A stretch of DNA of 64,000 nt, from the NCBI RefSeq assembly GCF_006716885.1, contig NZ_VFPU01000001.1:558001-622000 (forward strand). The letters run 5' to 3'. How positions within the stretch are numbered: position 1 is the first letter of the stretch; each line of letters begins with the position of its first letter. Below the pieces are notes generated by a model. It was not told the origin of the DNA and made no database searches. It saw only the letters and a list, made by a program, of their open reading frames with translations. Below, piece by piece: positions 46,707 through 54,369 of this stretch. Made by a program: the position numbers and the translations under genes. Source of the stretch: Ornithinimicrobium humiphilum. Its GTDB lineage: Bacteria; Actinomycetota; Actinomycetes; Actinomycetales; Dermatophilaceae.

Positions 46707-47258
46707 ATGAGCACCGCCCGTGGCCCGCGCGACAAGCGCACCTCGGCCTCCCGCAGCGGCGGGCGACCGGCCGCGTCCCGGCGACCCGGGCCGCGCCCCG
46801 GCGTCCGTGGCGTGGCCGGGGCGGGGTCCTCGGCGGCCTCCAGCGTGCGGCGGGCCCCGGCGCACGTGCGGCGCATGCTCGTCCTGCTCGGCCTCGTCGT
46901 GGTGATGTCGCTCATCGTCGCGCCGGTGCTCTCCGGCTACCTGCGTCAGCGGGCCGAGATCACCGCCGCCCGGGCCCAGCTCGACTCCGAGCGGCGCGAG
47001 ATCGCCCAGCTCGAGCAGGACCTGGCGAAGTGGGACGACGACCGCTACGTCGAGCAGCAGGCCCGCGAGCGGCTCCGCTTCGTCAAGGAGGGCGAGACCG
47101 CCTTCACGGTCATCGACGACACCGGCACCGACTACACCGAGGCGCTGCCCGGCATGGCGCCGGTGAGCGACGACGTGATGGCCGGCAGCCCGTGGTACTC
47201 CCAGGTCTGGGAGTCGGTCAAGGTCGCCAACGAGGGCCTGCCTGAGGTGGACGAGTGA
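46707..47258 (+). CDS. FtsB/DivIC-family septum protein
   Basis: 183 residues. A long basic, disordered N-terminus (residues 1-55, Arg/Ser/Gly/Pro) precedes one membrane helix at about 57-76 (MLVLLGLVVVMSLIVAPVLS). A short periplasmic coiled coil (RAEITAARAQLDSERREIAQ) follows, then YVEQQARERLRFVKEGETAF, the family block. It is the homologue of the Rv1024 septum-formation initiator and bridges the FtsQ and FtsL partners. It overlaps the DUF501 gene by GTGA. Confidence 0.9.
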   Translation: MSTARGPRDKRTSASRSGGRPAASRRPGPRPGVRGVAGAGSSAASSVRRAPAHVRRMLVLLGLVVVMSLIVAPVLSGYLRQRAEITAARAQLDSERREIAQLEQDLAKWDDDRYVEQQARERLRFVKEGETAFTVIDDTGTDYTEALPGMAPVSDDVMAGSPWYSQVWESVKVANEGLPEVDE

Positions 47259-47791
47259 GCACGCCCGACCGGACCACGCTGGCCGAGGTCCCGACCGAGG
47301 AGGACCTCGCGGTCATCGAGCGGCAGCTCGGCCGCCCGCCGCGTGGCGTCGTCTCGATCGCGCACCGCTGCCCCTGCGGCTGCCCGACCGTGGTGCGCAC
47401 CGAGCCCCGGCTGCCCGACGGCACCCCCTTCCCGACCAGCTTCTACGCCACCTGCCCCCGCCTGACCGGCGCCATCTCCACCCTCGAGAGCTCCGGGCTC
47501 ATGAAGGAGATGAGCCAGCGCCTGCAGGAGGACGAGGAGCTGCGCAGCGACTACGTGCTGGCGCACGAGGACTACCTGCGCCGCCGCGAGGAGCTGGCGC
47601 AGGTGCCCGAGATCGCCGGCGTGAGCGCCGGCGGCATGCCGAGCCGGGTCAAGTGCCTGCACGTGCTCGTCGCCCACGCCCTCGCCGCCGGTCCCGGGGT
47701 CAACCCGCTCGGCGACGAGGCGATCGAGGCGCTGCCCGACTGGTGGGCCGACGGGTGCTGCGGCGCCCTGTCGCCGGCCGAGCCGTCGTGA
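47255..47791 (+). CDS. DUF501 protein
   Basis: 178-residue conserved actinobacterial protein of the DUF501 family, always near eno, ftsB and ppx. It has a cysteine-rich segment (HRCPCGCPTVVRTEPRLPDG), FPTSFYATCPRL, and a C-terminal KCLHVLVAHALAAGPGVNPL followed by GCCG, which suggests metal binding. The function is unknown. It overlaps both neighbours by GTGA, so translation across ftsB-DUF501-ppx is coupled. Confidence 0.92.
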   Translation: MSTPDRTTLAEVPTEEDLAVIERQLGRPPRGVVSIAHRCPCGCPTVVRTEPRLPDGTPFPTSFYATCPRLTGAISTLESSGLMKEMSQRLQEDEELRSDYVLAHEDYLRRREELAQVPEIAGVSAGGMPSRVKCLHVLVAHALAAGPGVNPLGDEAIEALPDWWADGCCGALSPAEPS

Positions 47792-48738
47792 GGCGGGTCG
47801 GCGCCGTCGACTGCGGCACCAACTCGATCCGCCTGCTGATCGCCGACGTCGAGCAGGGGCCCGACGGGCCTGTCCTGCACGAGGTCACCCGCGAGATGCA
47901 GATCGTCCGCCTGGGGGAGGGGATCGACCGCACGGGCCGGCTCGCCCCGGAGGCCATCGCCCGCACCCTCGCCGCCGCGGAGGGCTATGCCGTGCTCTGC
48001 CGGGAGGCGGGCTGCGAGTCCGTGCGCTTCGTGGCGACCTCGGCCTCGCGCGACGCCTCCAACGCCGACGAGTTCGTCGCGGGGGTGCGCGAGGCGTTCG
48101 GCGACCTGGGCGTCGAGCCCGAGGTGATCACCGGCGAGGAGGAGGCCCGGCTGTCCTTCGCCGGGGCGACGAGCGCGCTGCGTGCCTCCGGTGCTCCCGG
48201 CCCCTACCTCGTGGTCGACATCGGCGGCGGCTCGACCGAGCTCGTCCTCGGCACCGACCACGTCGAGGCCGCGCGCTCGGTCGACCTGGGCTGCGTGCGG
48301 CTCACCGAGCGCCACCTCGCCGACGACCCGCCCACCGAGGAGCAGGTCTGGGGCGCGCTCGGTGACATCGTGCGCGCCCTCGAGGACGTGTCCACGACCG
48401 TGCCCCTCGACCGCGTCGGCACCCTCGTCGGGCTCGCCGGGTCGGTCACCACCGTCACCGCGCACGCCCTCGACCTGCCGGCCTACCTGCGCGAGCGCAT
48501 CCACGGCGCCGAGGTGCCGGTCGAGGACGCCGTCGACGCCTGCACCGACCTGCTGCTCAGCACCCGCTCGCGCCGTCGGGAGATGCCCTTCATGCACGAG
48601 GGCCGGGTCGACGTTATCGGCGCCGGCGCGCTCATCTGGCGCACCGTCGTCCAGCGCGTCGCCCACGACTCCCGGCTCGCCACGGTGCGGGCCTCGGAGA
48701 CCGACATCCTCGACGGGATCGCCCTCTCCCAGTCCTGA
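47788..48738 (+). CDS. ppx: Exopolyphosphatase / guanosine pentaphosphatase family
   Basis: 316-residue ASKHA-fold phosphatase of the Ppx/GppA family, short form, homologous to Rv1026. Seen: AVDCGTNSIRLLIAD (phosphate loop 1), the Glu in VLCREAGCESVRFVATSASR, ITGEEEARLSFAGA, VVDIGGGSTELVLG (loop 2), and GLAGSVTTVTAHAL. It degrades polyphosphate or pppGpp; the short actinobacterial form favours polyphosphate. The GTG start overlaps DUF501. Confidence 0.93.
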   Translation: MRRVGAVDCGTNSIRLLIADVEQGPDGPVLHEVTREMQIVRLGEGIDRTGRLAPEAIARTLAAAEGYAVLCREAGCESVRFVATSASRDASNADEFVAGVREAFGDLGVEPEVITGEEEARLSFAGATSALRASGAPGPYLVVDIGGGSTELVLGTDHVEAARSVDLGCVRLTERHLADDPPTEEQVWGALGDIVRALEDVSTTVPLDRVGTLVGLAGSVTTVTAHALDLPAYLRERIHGAEVPVEDAVDACTDLLLSTRSRRREMPFMHEGRVDVIGAGALIWRTVVQRVAHDSRLATVRASETDILDGIALSQS

Positions 48739-48750
48739 GGGGTGCCGCCG

Positions 48751-49575
48751 ATGGACCTGCGTCCCCACCCGGTCACCGGGCAGCCCTTCCCCTCGCCCGT
48801 GCCGCCCGGCACGGGCTGGCCGGAGGACCCTGCCGACGCCACGACGCCCGTCGCCCGGTCCGCCGCGGGGGTGCGACGGCAGGCGAGGAGGGCCAAGGAC
48901 CAGGCCGCGCTCGACGCCGCCATCTCCGTCTGCTCCGCCTGTCCCCGCCTGGTCCGCTGGCGCGAGACCGTCGCGACGACCGGCCGTCGCGCCTCCTTCG
49001 CCGACCAGCCCTACTGGGGTCGCCCCGCTCCCGGCATCGGCGGCCCCGGGGCGCCGGTCCTGGTGGTCGGTCTGGCCCCGGCGGCCCACGGCGCCAACCG
49101 CACCGGACGGATGTTCACCGGCGACCGCTCCGGCGACTGGATCTACGCGGCCCTGCACCGGGCCGGCTACGCGACCCAGGCCGAGAGCGTCCACGCCGGG
49201 GACGGGCTGCGGCTGGAGGGCGTGCGCATCGTCGCGGCCGCGCACTGCGCCCCGCCCGACAACCGCCCGACGACCGAGGAGCTGGCCACCTGCGCCGGCT
49301 GGCTGGAGCGCGACCTCGAGCTCGCCGAGCCGCACCTGCGCTCGGTGCTGGCTCTCGGGGCCATCGGCTGGGACGCCCTGCTCCGGGCGGCCCGCGCCAT
49401 CGGCTGGGAGGTGCCCCGTCCCAAGCCCCGCTTCGGCCACGGCGCGGAGGCGGTGCTGACCACGGCCGCGGGGCGGCAGGTGCGGCTGCTCGGCAGCTAT
49501 CACGTCAGCCAGCAGAACACCTTCACCGGCCGGCTCACCGAGGAGATGCTCGACGCGGTGATCGCGCGGCTGTGA
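48751..49575 (+). CDS. Uracil-DNA glycosylase, family 5 (UdgB)
   Basis: 274-residue iron-sulfur uracil-DNA glycosylase. Seen: cysteines in [10 protein letters not shown] and HCAPPDN suited to a [4Fe-4S] cluster, motif [21 protein letters not shown], where family 5 has Ala instead of a catalytic Asp, and the motif [14 protein letters not shown]. It removes uracil and deaminated purines. GAGGGG lies 8 bases before the ATG used; an in-frame GTG at 48742 sits within that site. It follows ppx and precedes the tRNA. Confidence 0.92.
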   Translation: MDLRPHPVTGQPFPSPVPPGTGWPEDPADATTPVARSAAGVRRQARRAKDQAALDAAISVCSACPRLVRWRETVATTGRRASFADQPYWGRPAPGIGGPGAPVLVVGLAPAAHGANRTGRMFTGDRSGDWIYAALHRAGYATQAESVHAGDGLRLEGVRIVAAAHCAPPDNRPTTEELATCAGWLERDLELAEPHLRSVLALGAIGWDALLRAARAIGWEVPRPKPRFGHGAEAVLTTAAGRQVRLLGSYHVSQQNTFTGRLTEEMLDAVIARL

Positions 49576-49591
49576 CCCACGGGGCGGACGT

Positions 49592-49597
49592 TATCCT
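49592..49597 (+). promoter_or_regulatory. -10 box of the tRNA-Leu gene
   Basis: TATCCT, 8 bases before the mature 5' end, with TGTGAC at 49571-49576 as a possible -35. Confidence 0.5.
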
Positions 49598-49605
49598 CGG
49601 TCAGC

Positions 49606-49679
49606 GCCCCCGTAGCCCAACTGGCAGAGGCGGCCCACTTAAAATGGGTGAAGTGCGGGTTCGAGTCCCGTCGGGGGTA
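49606..49679 (+). tRNA. tRNA-Leu (anticodon TAA), short variable loop
   Basis: A 74-base cloverleaf. Acceptor GCCCCCG pairs with CGGGGGT (G-U at pair 1-72), and the discriminator is A. The anticodon arm is GCCCA-CTTAAAA-TGGGT, with anticodon TAA. The variable region is 5 bases (GAAGT). The T arm is GCGGG-TTCGAGT-CCCGT. CCA is not encoded. Leucine tRNAs normally carry a long variable arm, so the class I shape here is odd although the anticodon and discriminator fit leucine. Confidence 0.82.
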
Positions 49680-49806
49680 CGCACCGTCCGCCAGCAAGGC
49701 GACGGCAGGACACGAGCGGCCCGGAGGGGGTGCCTCGTAGGCGATCGCGCCTCGGGTTACGGTGGGGCCGTCCACGGCCCGTCGTCACCGAAGGTGCTGA
49801 CTCATC

Positions 49807-51531
49807 ATGAACTCCTTGCTCCTCGCCCTCGTCGGCGTGGGCATGATCCTGGCGGGGTACTTCCTCTACTCGAAGTTCCTGTCCAGCAAGATCTACGCCC
49901 TCGACGACTCCCGCCCGACACCCGCGCACCAGCTGCAGGACGGCGTCGACTACGTCCCGACCAACAAGTACGTCCTGTGGGGCCACCACTTCACCTCGGT
50001 GGCCGGCGCCGCCCCGATCGTCGGCCCCGCCGTCGCGGTCATCTGGGGCTGGCTGCCCGCCTTCCTCTGGGTGACCATCGGCACGATCTTCTTCGCCGGC
50101 ATGCACGACATGGGTGCCCTGTGGGCCTCGATCCGCAACCGGGGCCAGTCGATCGGCGCGCTGTCCGGCCGCTACATCGGCGCCCGCGGCCGCAACCTCT
50201 TCCTGGTCGTCATCTTCCTGCTGCTGCTGATGGTCAACGCGGCCTTCTCGGTGGTCATCGCCAACCTGCTGATCGCGACCCCGACCGCGGTCATCCCGAC
50301 GTGGGGCGCGCTCGTCGTGGCCTTCCTCGTCGGCCAGGCGATCTACCGCTTCCGCTGGAACCTCGGCCTGGTCTCGGTGGTGGGCGTCGTCGCCCTCTAC
50401 GCCCTGATCATGGTCGGCGACAACGTCCCGCTGGCGCTGCCCGAGACCATGATGGGCCTGCCGGCCAAGTCGGTCTGGATCATCCTGCTGTTCGTCTACG
50501 CCGGTGTCGCCTCGATGCTCCCGGTCTGGATGCTGCTCCAGCCGCGCGACTACATCAACGGCCTCCAGCTGTTCATCGCGCTGGGCATCCTCTACGGCTC
50601 GGTGCTCATCGCCCGCCCGGAGATCGTCGCCCCGTCGTTCAACACCAACGTCCCCGACGGGACGCCGGGCATCGTCCCCCTGCTCTTCGTCACCATCGCG
50701 TGCGGAGCCATCTCCGGCTTCCACGGCATGGTCTCCTCGGGCACCAGCTCCAAGCAGCTGGCCAAGGAGAGCGACGCCCGCTTCGTCGGCTACTTCGGCG
50801 CGGTCGGCGAAGGCCTGCTGGCCCTGGGCGCGATCATCGCCACCACCGCTGGCTTCCAGACCCTGGCGGACTGGGAGAACGTCTACCAGGCCTTCAACGA
50901 CGGCGGTGTCAACGCCTTCGTCGAGGGCGGCGGCAACATCATCGAGGCCGGCCTGGGCCTGCCCCAGTCGCTGTCCGCGACCATCATGGCGACCACCGCG
51001 ATCCTCTTCGCCGCCACCACCATGGACACCGGCGTGCGCCTCCAGCGCTTCGTCGTCCAGGAGGTCGGCGAGATCGCCGGCGTCAACCTCAAGAAGGGGC
51101 TGGCCACCGTCATCGCGGTCGGCATCGCGCTCGCGCTCACCTTCGGCGCGGGGGCCGACGGCTCCGGCGGCATGCTCATCTGGCCGCTCTTCGGCACGAC
51201 CAACCAGCTCATGGCGGCCCTGACGCTGTCGATCGTGGCCATCATGCTGCTGCGCCGCGGGCGCACGCCGCTGCCGGCGCTCATCCCGCTGGTCTTCGTC
51301 GGCGCGATGACCGTCTACGCGCTGTTCGTCCAGCTCGTCACCTTCTACGAGCAGCGCAACTGGCTGCTGCTCGTGCTGGACATCGTCATCCTCGTGGCGG
51401 CCCTGTGGGTCATCGTCGAGGCCTTCGCGGCCATGCGGCACGCCCGCGGCTACCAGGGCGACGACGACGAGGAGCTCGCGGAGCTGGCGGCCAGCCATGC
51501 CGCCGCCCGCGACGGTCGCTCCGAGGACTGA
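49807..51531 (+). CDS. cstA: Carbon-starvation protein CstA family transporter
   Basis: 574-residue polytopic transporter for peptides or pyruvate, with about 15 hydrophobic segments. Seen: the CstA hallmark GHHFTSVAGAAPIVGPAVAV, FFAGMHDMGALWASIRNRG, GFHGMVSSGTSSKQLAKESD, FAATTMDTGVRLQRFV, and LFGTTNQLMAAL. It is shorter than E. coli CstA (701) because the C-terminal part is reduced, as in BtsT-like short forms. It lies directly upstream of a small CC-ending protein, which resembles the CstA-YbdD pairing. Confidence 0.93.
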   Translation: MNSLLLALVGVGMILAGYFLYSKFLSSKIYALDDSRPTPAHQLQDGVDYVPTNKYVLWGHHFTSVAGAAPIVGPAVAVIWGWLPAFLWVTIGTIFFAGMHDMGALWASIRNRGQSIGALSGRYIGARGRNLFLVVIFLLLLMVNAAFSVVIANLLIATPTAVIPTWGALVVAFLVGQAIYRFRWNLGLVSVVGVVALYALIMVGDNVPLALPETMMGLPAKSVWIILLFVYAGVASMLPVWMLLQPRDYINGLQLFIALGILYGSVLIARPEIVAPSFNTNVPDGTPGIVPLLFVTIACGAISGFHGMVSSGTSSKQLAKESDARFVGYFGAVGEGLLALGAIIATTAGFQTLADWENVYQAFNDGGVNAFVEGGGNIIEAGLGLPQSLSATIMATTAILFAATTMDTGVRLQRFVVQEVGEIAGVNLKKGLATVIAVGIALALTFGAGADGSGGMLIWPLFGTTNQLMAALTLSIVAIMLLRRGRTPLPALIPLVFVGAMTVYALFVQLVTFYEQRNWLLLVLDIVILVAALWVIVEAFAAMRHARGYQGDDDEELAELAASHAAARDGRSED

Positions 51532-51537
51532 CGGCCC

Positions 51538-51543
51538 TACCCT
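51538..51543 (+). promoter_or_regulatory. -10 box of the CC-tailed small protein gene
   Basis: TACCCT, 7 bases before the ATG. The small gene may have its own leaderless transcript as well as read-through from cstA. Confidence 0.45.
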
Positions 51544-51550
51544 GGAGGGC

Positions 51551-51823
51551 ATGACCTCCCGCCGGCCCCGCAGCCGCCTCTCGCAGGTGGCTGCGGGGCT
51601 GCGCGAGTTCTACGCCGGTCCCTACCGGCGCACCTTCGCCCGCGCCCGCCGCGACGAGGACGACCTCTTCCTCGTCCTCGTGATGGCCGAGGCGCTCGGG
51701 GTGCCCAACCCCGTGAGCTACTACACCGTCGAGCTGCTGCCCGCGGTCTACGACCAGTTCCACGACTGGCACCGTCGCATGGGCATGGATCGGTCCCCGC
51801 TCGACTCCATCTCCTGCTGCTGA
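51551..51823 (+). CDS. Small cory-CC-star type protein (CstA partner)
   Basis: 90 residues that end in Ser-Cys-Cys-stop. The body is helical (LREFYAGPYRRTFARARRDE, LFLVLVMAEALGVPNPVSYY). The invariant C-terminal Cys pair and the position between cstA and an ArsA-type ATPase match the actinobacterial cory-CC-star family. In enterobacteria the small proteins YbdD/YjiX, which also end in Cys residues, assist CstA/BtsT. A similar helper role here is an inference. Confidence 0.8.
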   Translation: MTSRRPRSRLSQVAAGLREFYAGPYRRTFARARRDEDDLFLVLVMAEALGVPNPVSYYTVELLPAVYDQFHDWHRRMGMDRSPLDSISCC

Positions 51824-51843
51824 CCCGAGGAGCCCGGTCACCC

Positions 51844-52842
51844 ATGTCGTCCCCCCTGTCCGAGCTCGCGCTTCGGCGCGACGTGCTCTTCGTGGGCGGC
51901 AAGGGCGGGGTGGGCAAGACCGCCGTCGCCTCCGCACTGGCGCTGCACGCGGCCCGCTCCGGCCGTCCCACGCTCGTCGTCTCGACCGACCCGGCCCACA
52001 ACCTGGGGCACCTGTGGCGCCGCGAGGTCGGCGACACCCCGGTCGAGCTGGCGCCGCTGCTCCGGGGCGTCGAGATCGACCCTGCCCGCACGACCGAGGA
52101 GCACCTGAGCGCGGTGCGCGCCACGATGCGCCGGCTCATGCCCGAGCACCTGGAGCGCGAGGTCGACCGCCACCTCGAGCTCGCCCGGGACGCCCCCGGC
52201 ACCCACGAGGCCGCCGTGCTGGAGCGCATCGCCGAGGTCGTCGAGCAGCGGCACCCCGACGAGCTGGTCGTGCTCGACACCGCCCCGAGCGGTCACACCA
52301 CCCGGCTCGTCGCCCTGCCCGAGCTCATGCAGGCGTGGACCGAGAGGCTGCTGCGCCGCCAGGACCGCTCCGCCCGCTTCGGGGCCGCGCTGCGCGGGCT
52401 GGAGGTCGACGACGTCGCCGCCGACGTCGTCGGCGGGTCACGTCGGCCGGCCCCCGACCGGCGGGCCCGCCGCGACGCCGAGATCCGGGCGATCCTCGAC
52501 CGCCGCCAGCAGCGCTTCCGGCACCTGCGCGAGGTGCTGCAGGACCCCGCGGCCAGCGGCTTCGTCGTCGTCACCGCGGCCGAGCGACTGCCGGTGCTCG
52601 AGTCGGTCGAGCTCCACGCCCAGCTCACCCGCTCCGGCATGGACGTCGCCGCGCTCGTCGTCAACAAGCGCTCGCCCGCCGACGCCGGCGAGCTGCTGGC
52701 CGCTCGCCGCCGGCTGGAGGACGGCTACGTCGAGCAGCTCCGCTCTGCCCTGCCGGACCTGCCGGTCGTGCAGGTCCCCCTGCTCCCCGGCGAGGTCGTC
52801 GGCGAGGCCGGTCTCGAGGCGCTGCTCGCGCACCTCCTCTGA
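51844..52842 (+). CDS. ArsA/Get3-type ATPase
   Basis: 332-residue SIMIBI-class ATPase with the deviant Walker A GGKGGVGKT at residues 18-26, switch I DPAHNLG at about 50-56, LDTAPSGHTTRLVALPE in the ArsA style, and VVNKR in the nucleotide-specificity position. It is a single-cassette form without the metazoan-type CxxC. Arsenite pumping is unlikely, as no arsB, arsD or arsR is present. A Get3-like chaperone role for the CC-tailed protein or CstA is suggested by the 20-base spacing and conserved company. Confidence 0.86.
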   Translation: MSSPLSELALRRDVLFVGGKGGVGKTAVASALALHAARSGRPTLVVSTDPAHNLGHLWRREVGDTPVELAPLLRGVEIDPARTTEEHLSAVRATMRRLMPEHLEREVDRHLELARDAPGTHEAAVLERIAEVVEQRHPDELVVLDTAPSGHTTRLVALPELMQAWTERLLRRQDRSARFGAALRGLEVDDVAADVVGGSRRPAPDRRARRDAEIRAILDRRQQRFRHLREVLQDPAASGFVVVTAAERLPVLESVELHAQLTRSGMDVAALVVNKRSPADAGELLAARRRLEDGYVEQLRSALPDLPVVQVPLLPGEVVGEAGLEALLAHLL

Positions 52843-52870
52843 GCAGGGGTGTGCCGCGCGCGCCCGGGCG

Positions 52871-54274
52871 TCAGGAGCGCACGCCGTGCGGCCCGACCAC
52901 GGCGTGGTCGGGCACGGGCCGCGCCCCGGGCGTCTCCGGCAGCACGGCGTCGTCGACCACGCGCACGGACCGTCCGAAGGTCCAGTCGCCCTCGACGGTC
53001 AGCGAGCCGGCCTCCCGCAGCGACGGGGCGCCGTGGGGGAAGCGGCTCTCGAAGGACGCCAGCGTCGTGTAGTGGTCGCCGAGGGTGACCAGCGGCAGGG
53101 GGTCGCAGACCGCCCGCAGCTCGGCGTCGTCGGTCAGCTCGAAGCAGTCCGAGCGCAGCAGCAGCAGGTCGTCGGTGGTCTTGACCGGGCGGAAGCGGGC
53201 CCGCGGCACCTCGATCGCGGTCGCGCCCTCGAAGACCTCGATCGCCGACCCCATCGCGGTCTCGATCTGCACGACCCTGGGCGACGAGGGGTCCGTCGGG
53301 TCGACGTTCTTCTCGTTGCGGATGAGCGGCAGGCCCAGCACGCCGCCGCGCTCCTCGAGCACCTCGGCCAGGCGGTCGAGGTCCAGCCAGAGCGTGTTGG
53401 TGTTGAAGTAGCGGTGCCGCTCGACGTCGCCGAAGGCCTCGGCGTCCTCGGGCGCGGTCTGCGCCTTCTCCCGCAGCACCAGCTGTCCGTCGGCACGTCG
53501 CACTGCCAGATGCCCGCCCTTGCGGTCGGCCCCCGTGCGACGGCATACCTCCATCGCCAGGGGAGCGCCGCTGCGGGCGAACCAGTCCGCGATCGCCGCC
53601 GAGGGGGCGGCCCCCACGTTGTCGGAGTTGCTCACCATCGCGTAGCGGAAACCGGCCGCGCGCAGCTGGCCGAGCATCCCCGACGAGAGCAGGGACGGGT
53701 AGAGGTCGCCGTGACCCGGCGGGCACCACTCGAGATCGGGGTCGGCGGGCCAGGAGACCGGCGAGAGGTCCTCGGCCAGCAGCTTGGGCTCCTGGCTCTG
53801 GAGGAAGTCGGGGTCGATGCCCTCGACCGCGAGGTCGGGGTGCTGGCGCAGCACCTCCCGGCTGTCGTCGCGGGTGCGGAAGGAGTTCATGAGCACCAGC
53901 GGCAGGCGGGCGCCGGAGCGCTCCCGGGCGTGCCGCACCTGGTCGATCGTCAGCTCCAGGAAGGAGCGGCCCTCGCGGACGGTGACGAGCGACTTGGCGC
54001 GGTCCATGCCCATCGACGTGCCGAGGCCGCCGTTGAGCTTGATCACCGCGGTCCGTCCCAGTGCACCCGGGTCGGCGTCCGGGTCGAGGTCGGCGAGGCT
54101 GTCGAGCTCGGTCACCGGCTCGATCTCGTCCTCGCCGATCCTGCCGCCGCGTCCCTGCGCGAGCTCGGTCCAGGCCTGGCGGAAGACGTCCACGGCCACG
54201 TCGGCCACTCCGGCCGCCCGCATCTTGGCGGTGGCGGCCTCCAGCGCGTCGGGTGAGGGGGTCACGCGCCTCAT
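52871..54274 (-). CDS. UTP--sugar-1-phosphate uridylyltransferase (eukaryotic-type UGP)
   Basis: 467-residue nucleotidyltransferase of the UDPGP family, unlike the GalU type common in bacteria. Seen: VIKLNGGLGTSMGMDRAKSL, the GxG nucleotide motif with basic residues, MVSNSDNVGAAPSAAIADWF, RYFNTNTLWLDLDRL, VVQIETAMGSAIEVFEGA, and a C-terminal beta-helix segment ending in LTVEGDWTFGRSV. It makes UDP-glucose or a related UDP-sugar. The start is either ATG at 54274 (used) or GTG at 54265. It is convergent with the ArsA-type gene. Confidence 0.88.
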   Translation of the reverse strand: MRRVTPSPDALEAATAKMRAAGVADVAVDVFRQAWTELAQGRGGRIGEDEIEPVTELDSLADLDPDADPGALGRTAVIKLNGGLGTSMGMDRAKSLVTVREGRSFLELTIDQVRHARERSGARLPLVLMNSFRTRDDSREVLRQHPDLAVEGIDPDFLQSQEPKLLAEDLSPVSWPADPDLEWCPPGHGDLYPSLLSSGMLGQLRAAGFRYAMVSNSDNVGAAPSAAIADWFARSGAPLAMEVCRRTGADRKGGHLAVRRADGQLVLREKAQTAPEDAEAFGDVERHRYFNTNTLWLDLDRLAEVLEERGGVLGLPLIRNEKNVDPTDPSSPRVVQIETAMGSAIEVFEGATAIEVPRARFRPVKTTDDLLLLRSDCFELTDDAELRAVCDPLPLVTLGDHYTTLASFESRFPHGAPSLREAGSLTVEGDWTFGRSVRVVDDAVLPETPGARPVPDHAVVGPHGVRS

Positions 54275-54369
54275 CGTGGCAGAGGGGTGCCCTTCCCCGC
54301 AGCCGGGGCCGTGAGCAGGCGTGTTGCCCGTCCCGGGGTATGCCGCCCAACCCCTCGTCGGCGCGCCGG

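Noticed and set aside
51844-52842. Arsenite-resistance ATPase
   Set aside because: There are no arsB, arsD, arsC or arsR genes nearby. The neighbours cstA and the CC-tailed protein point elsewhere.
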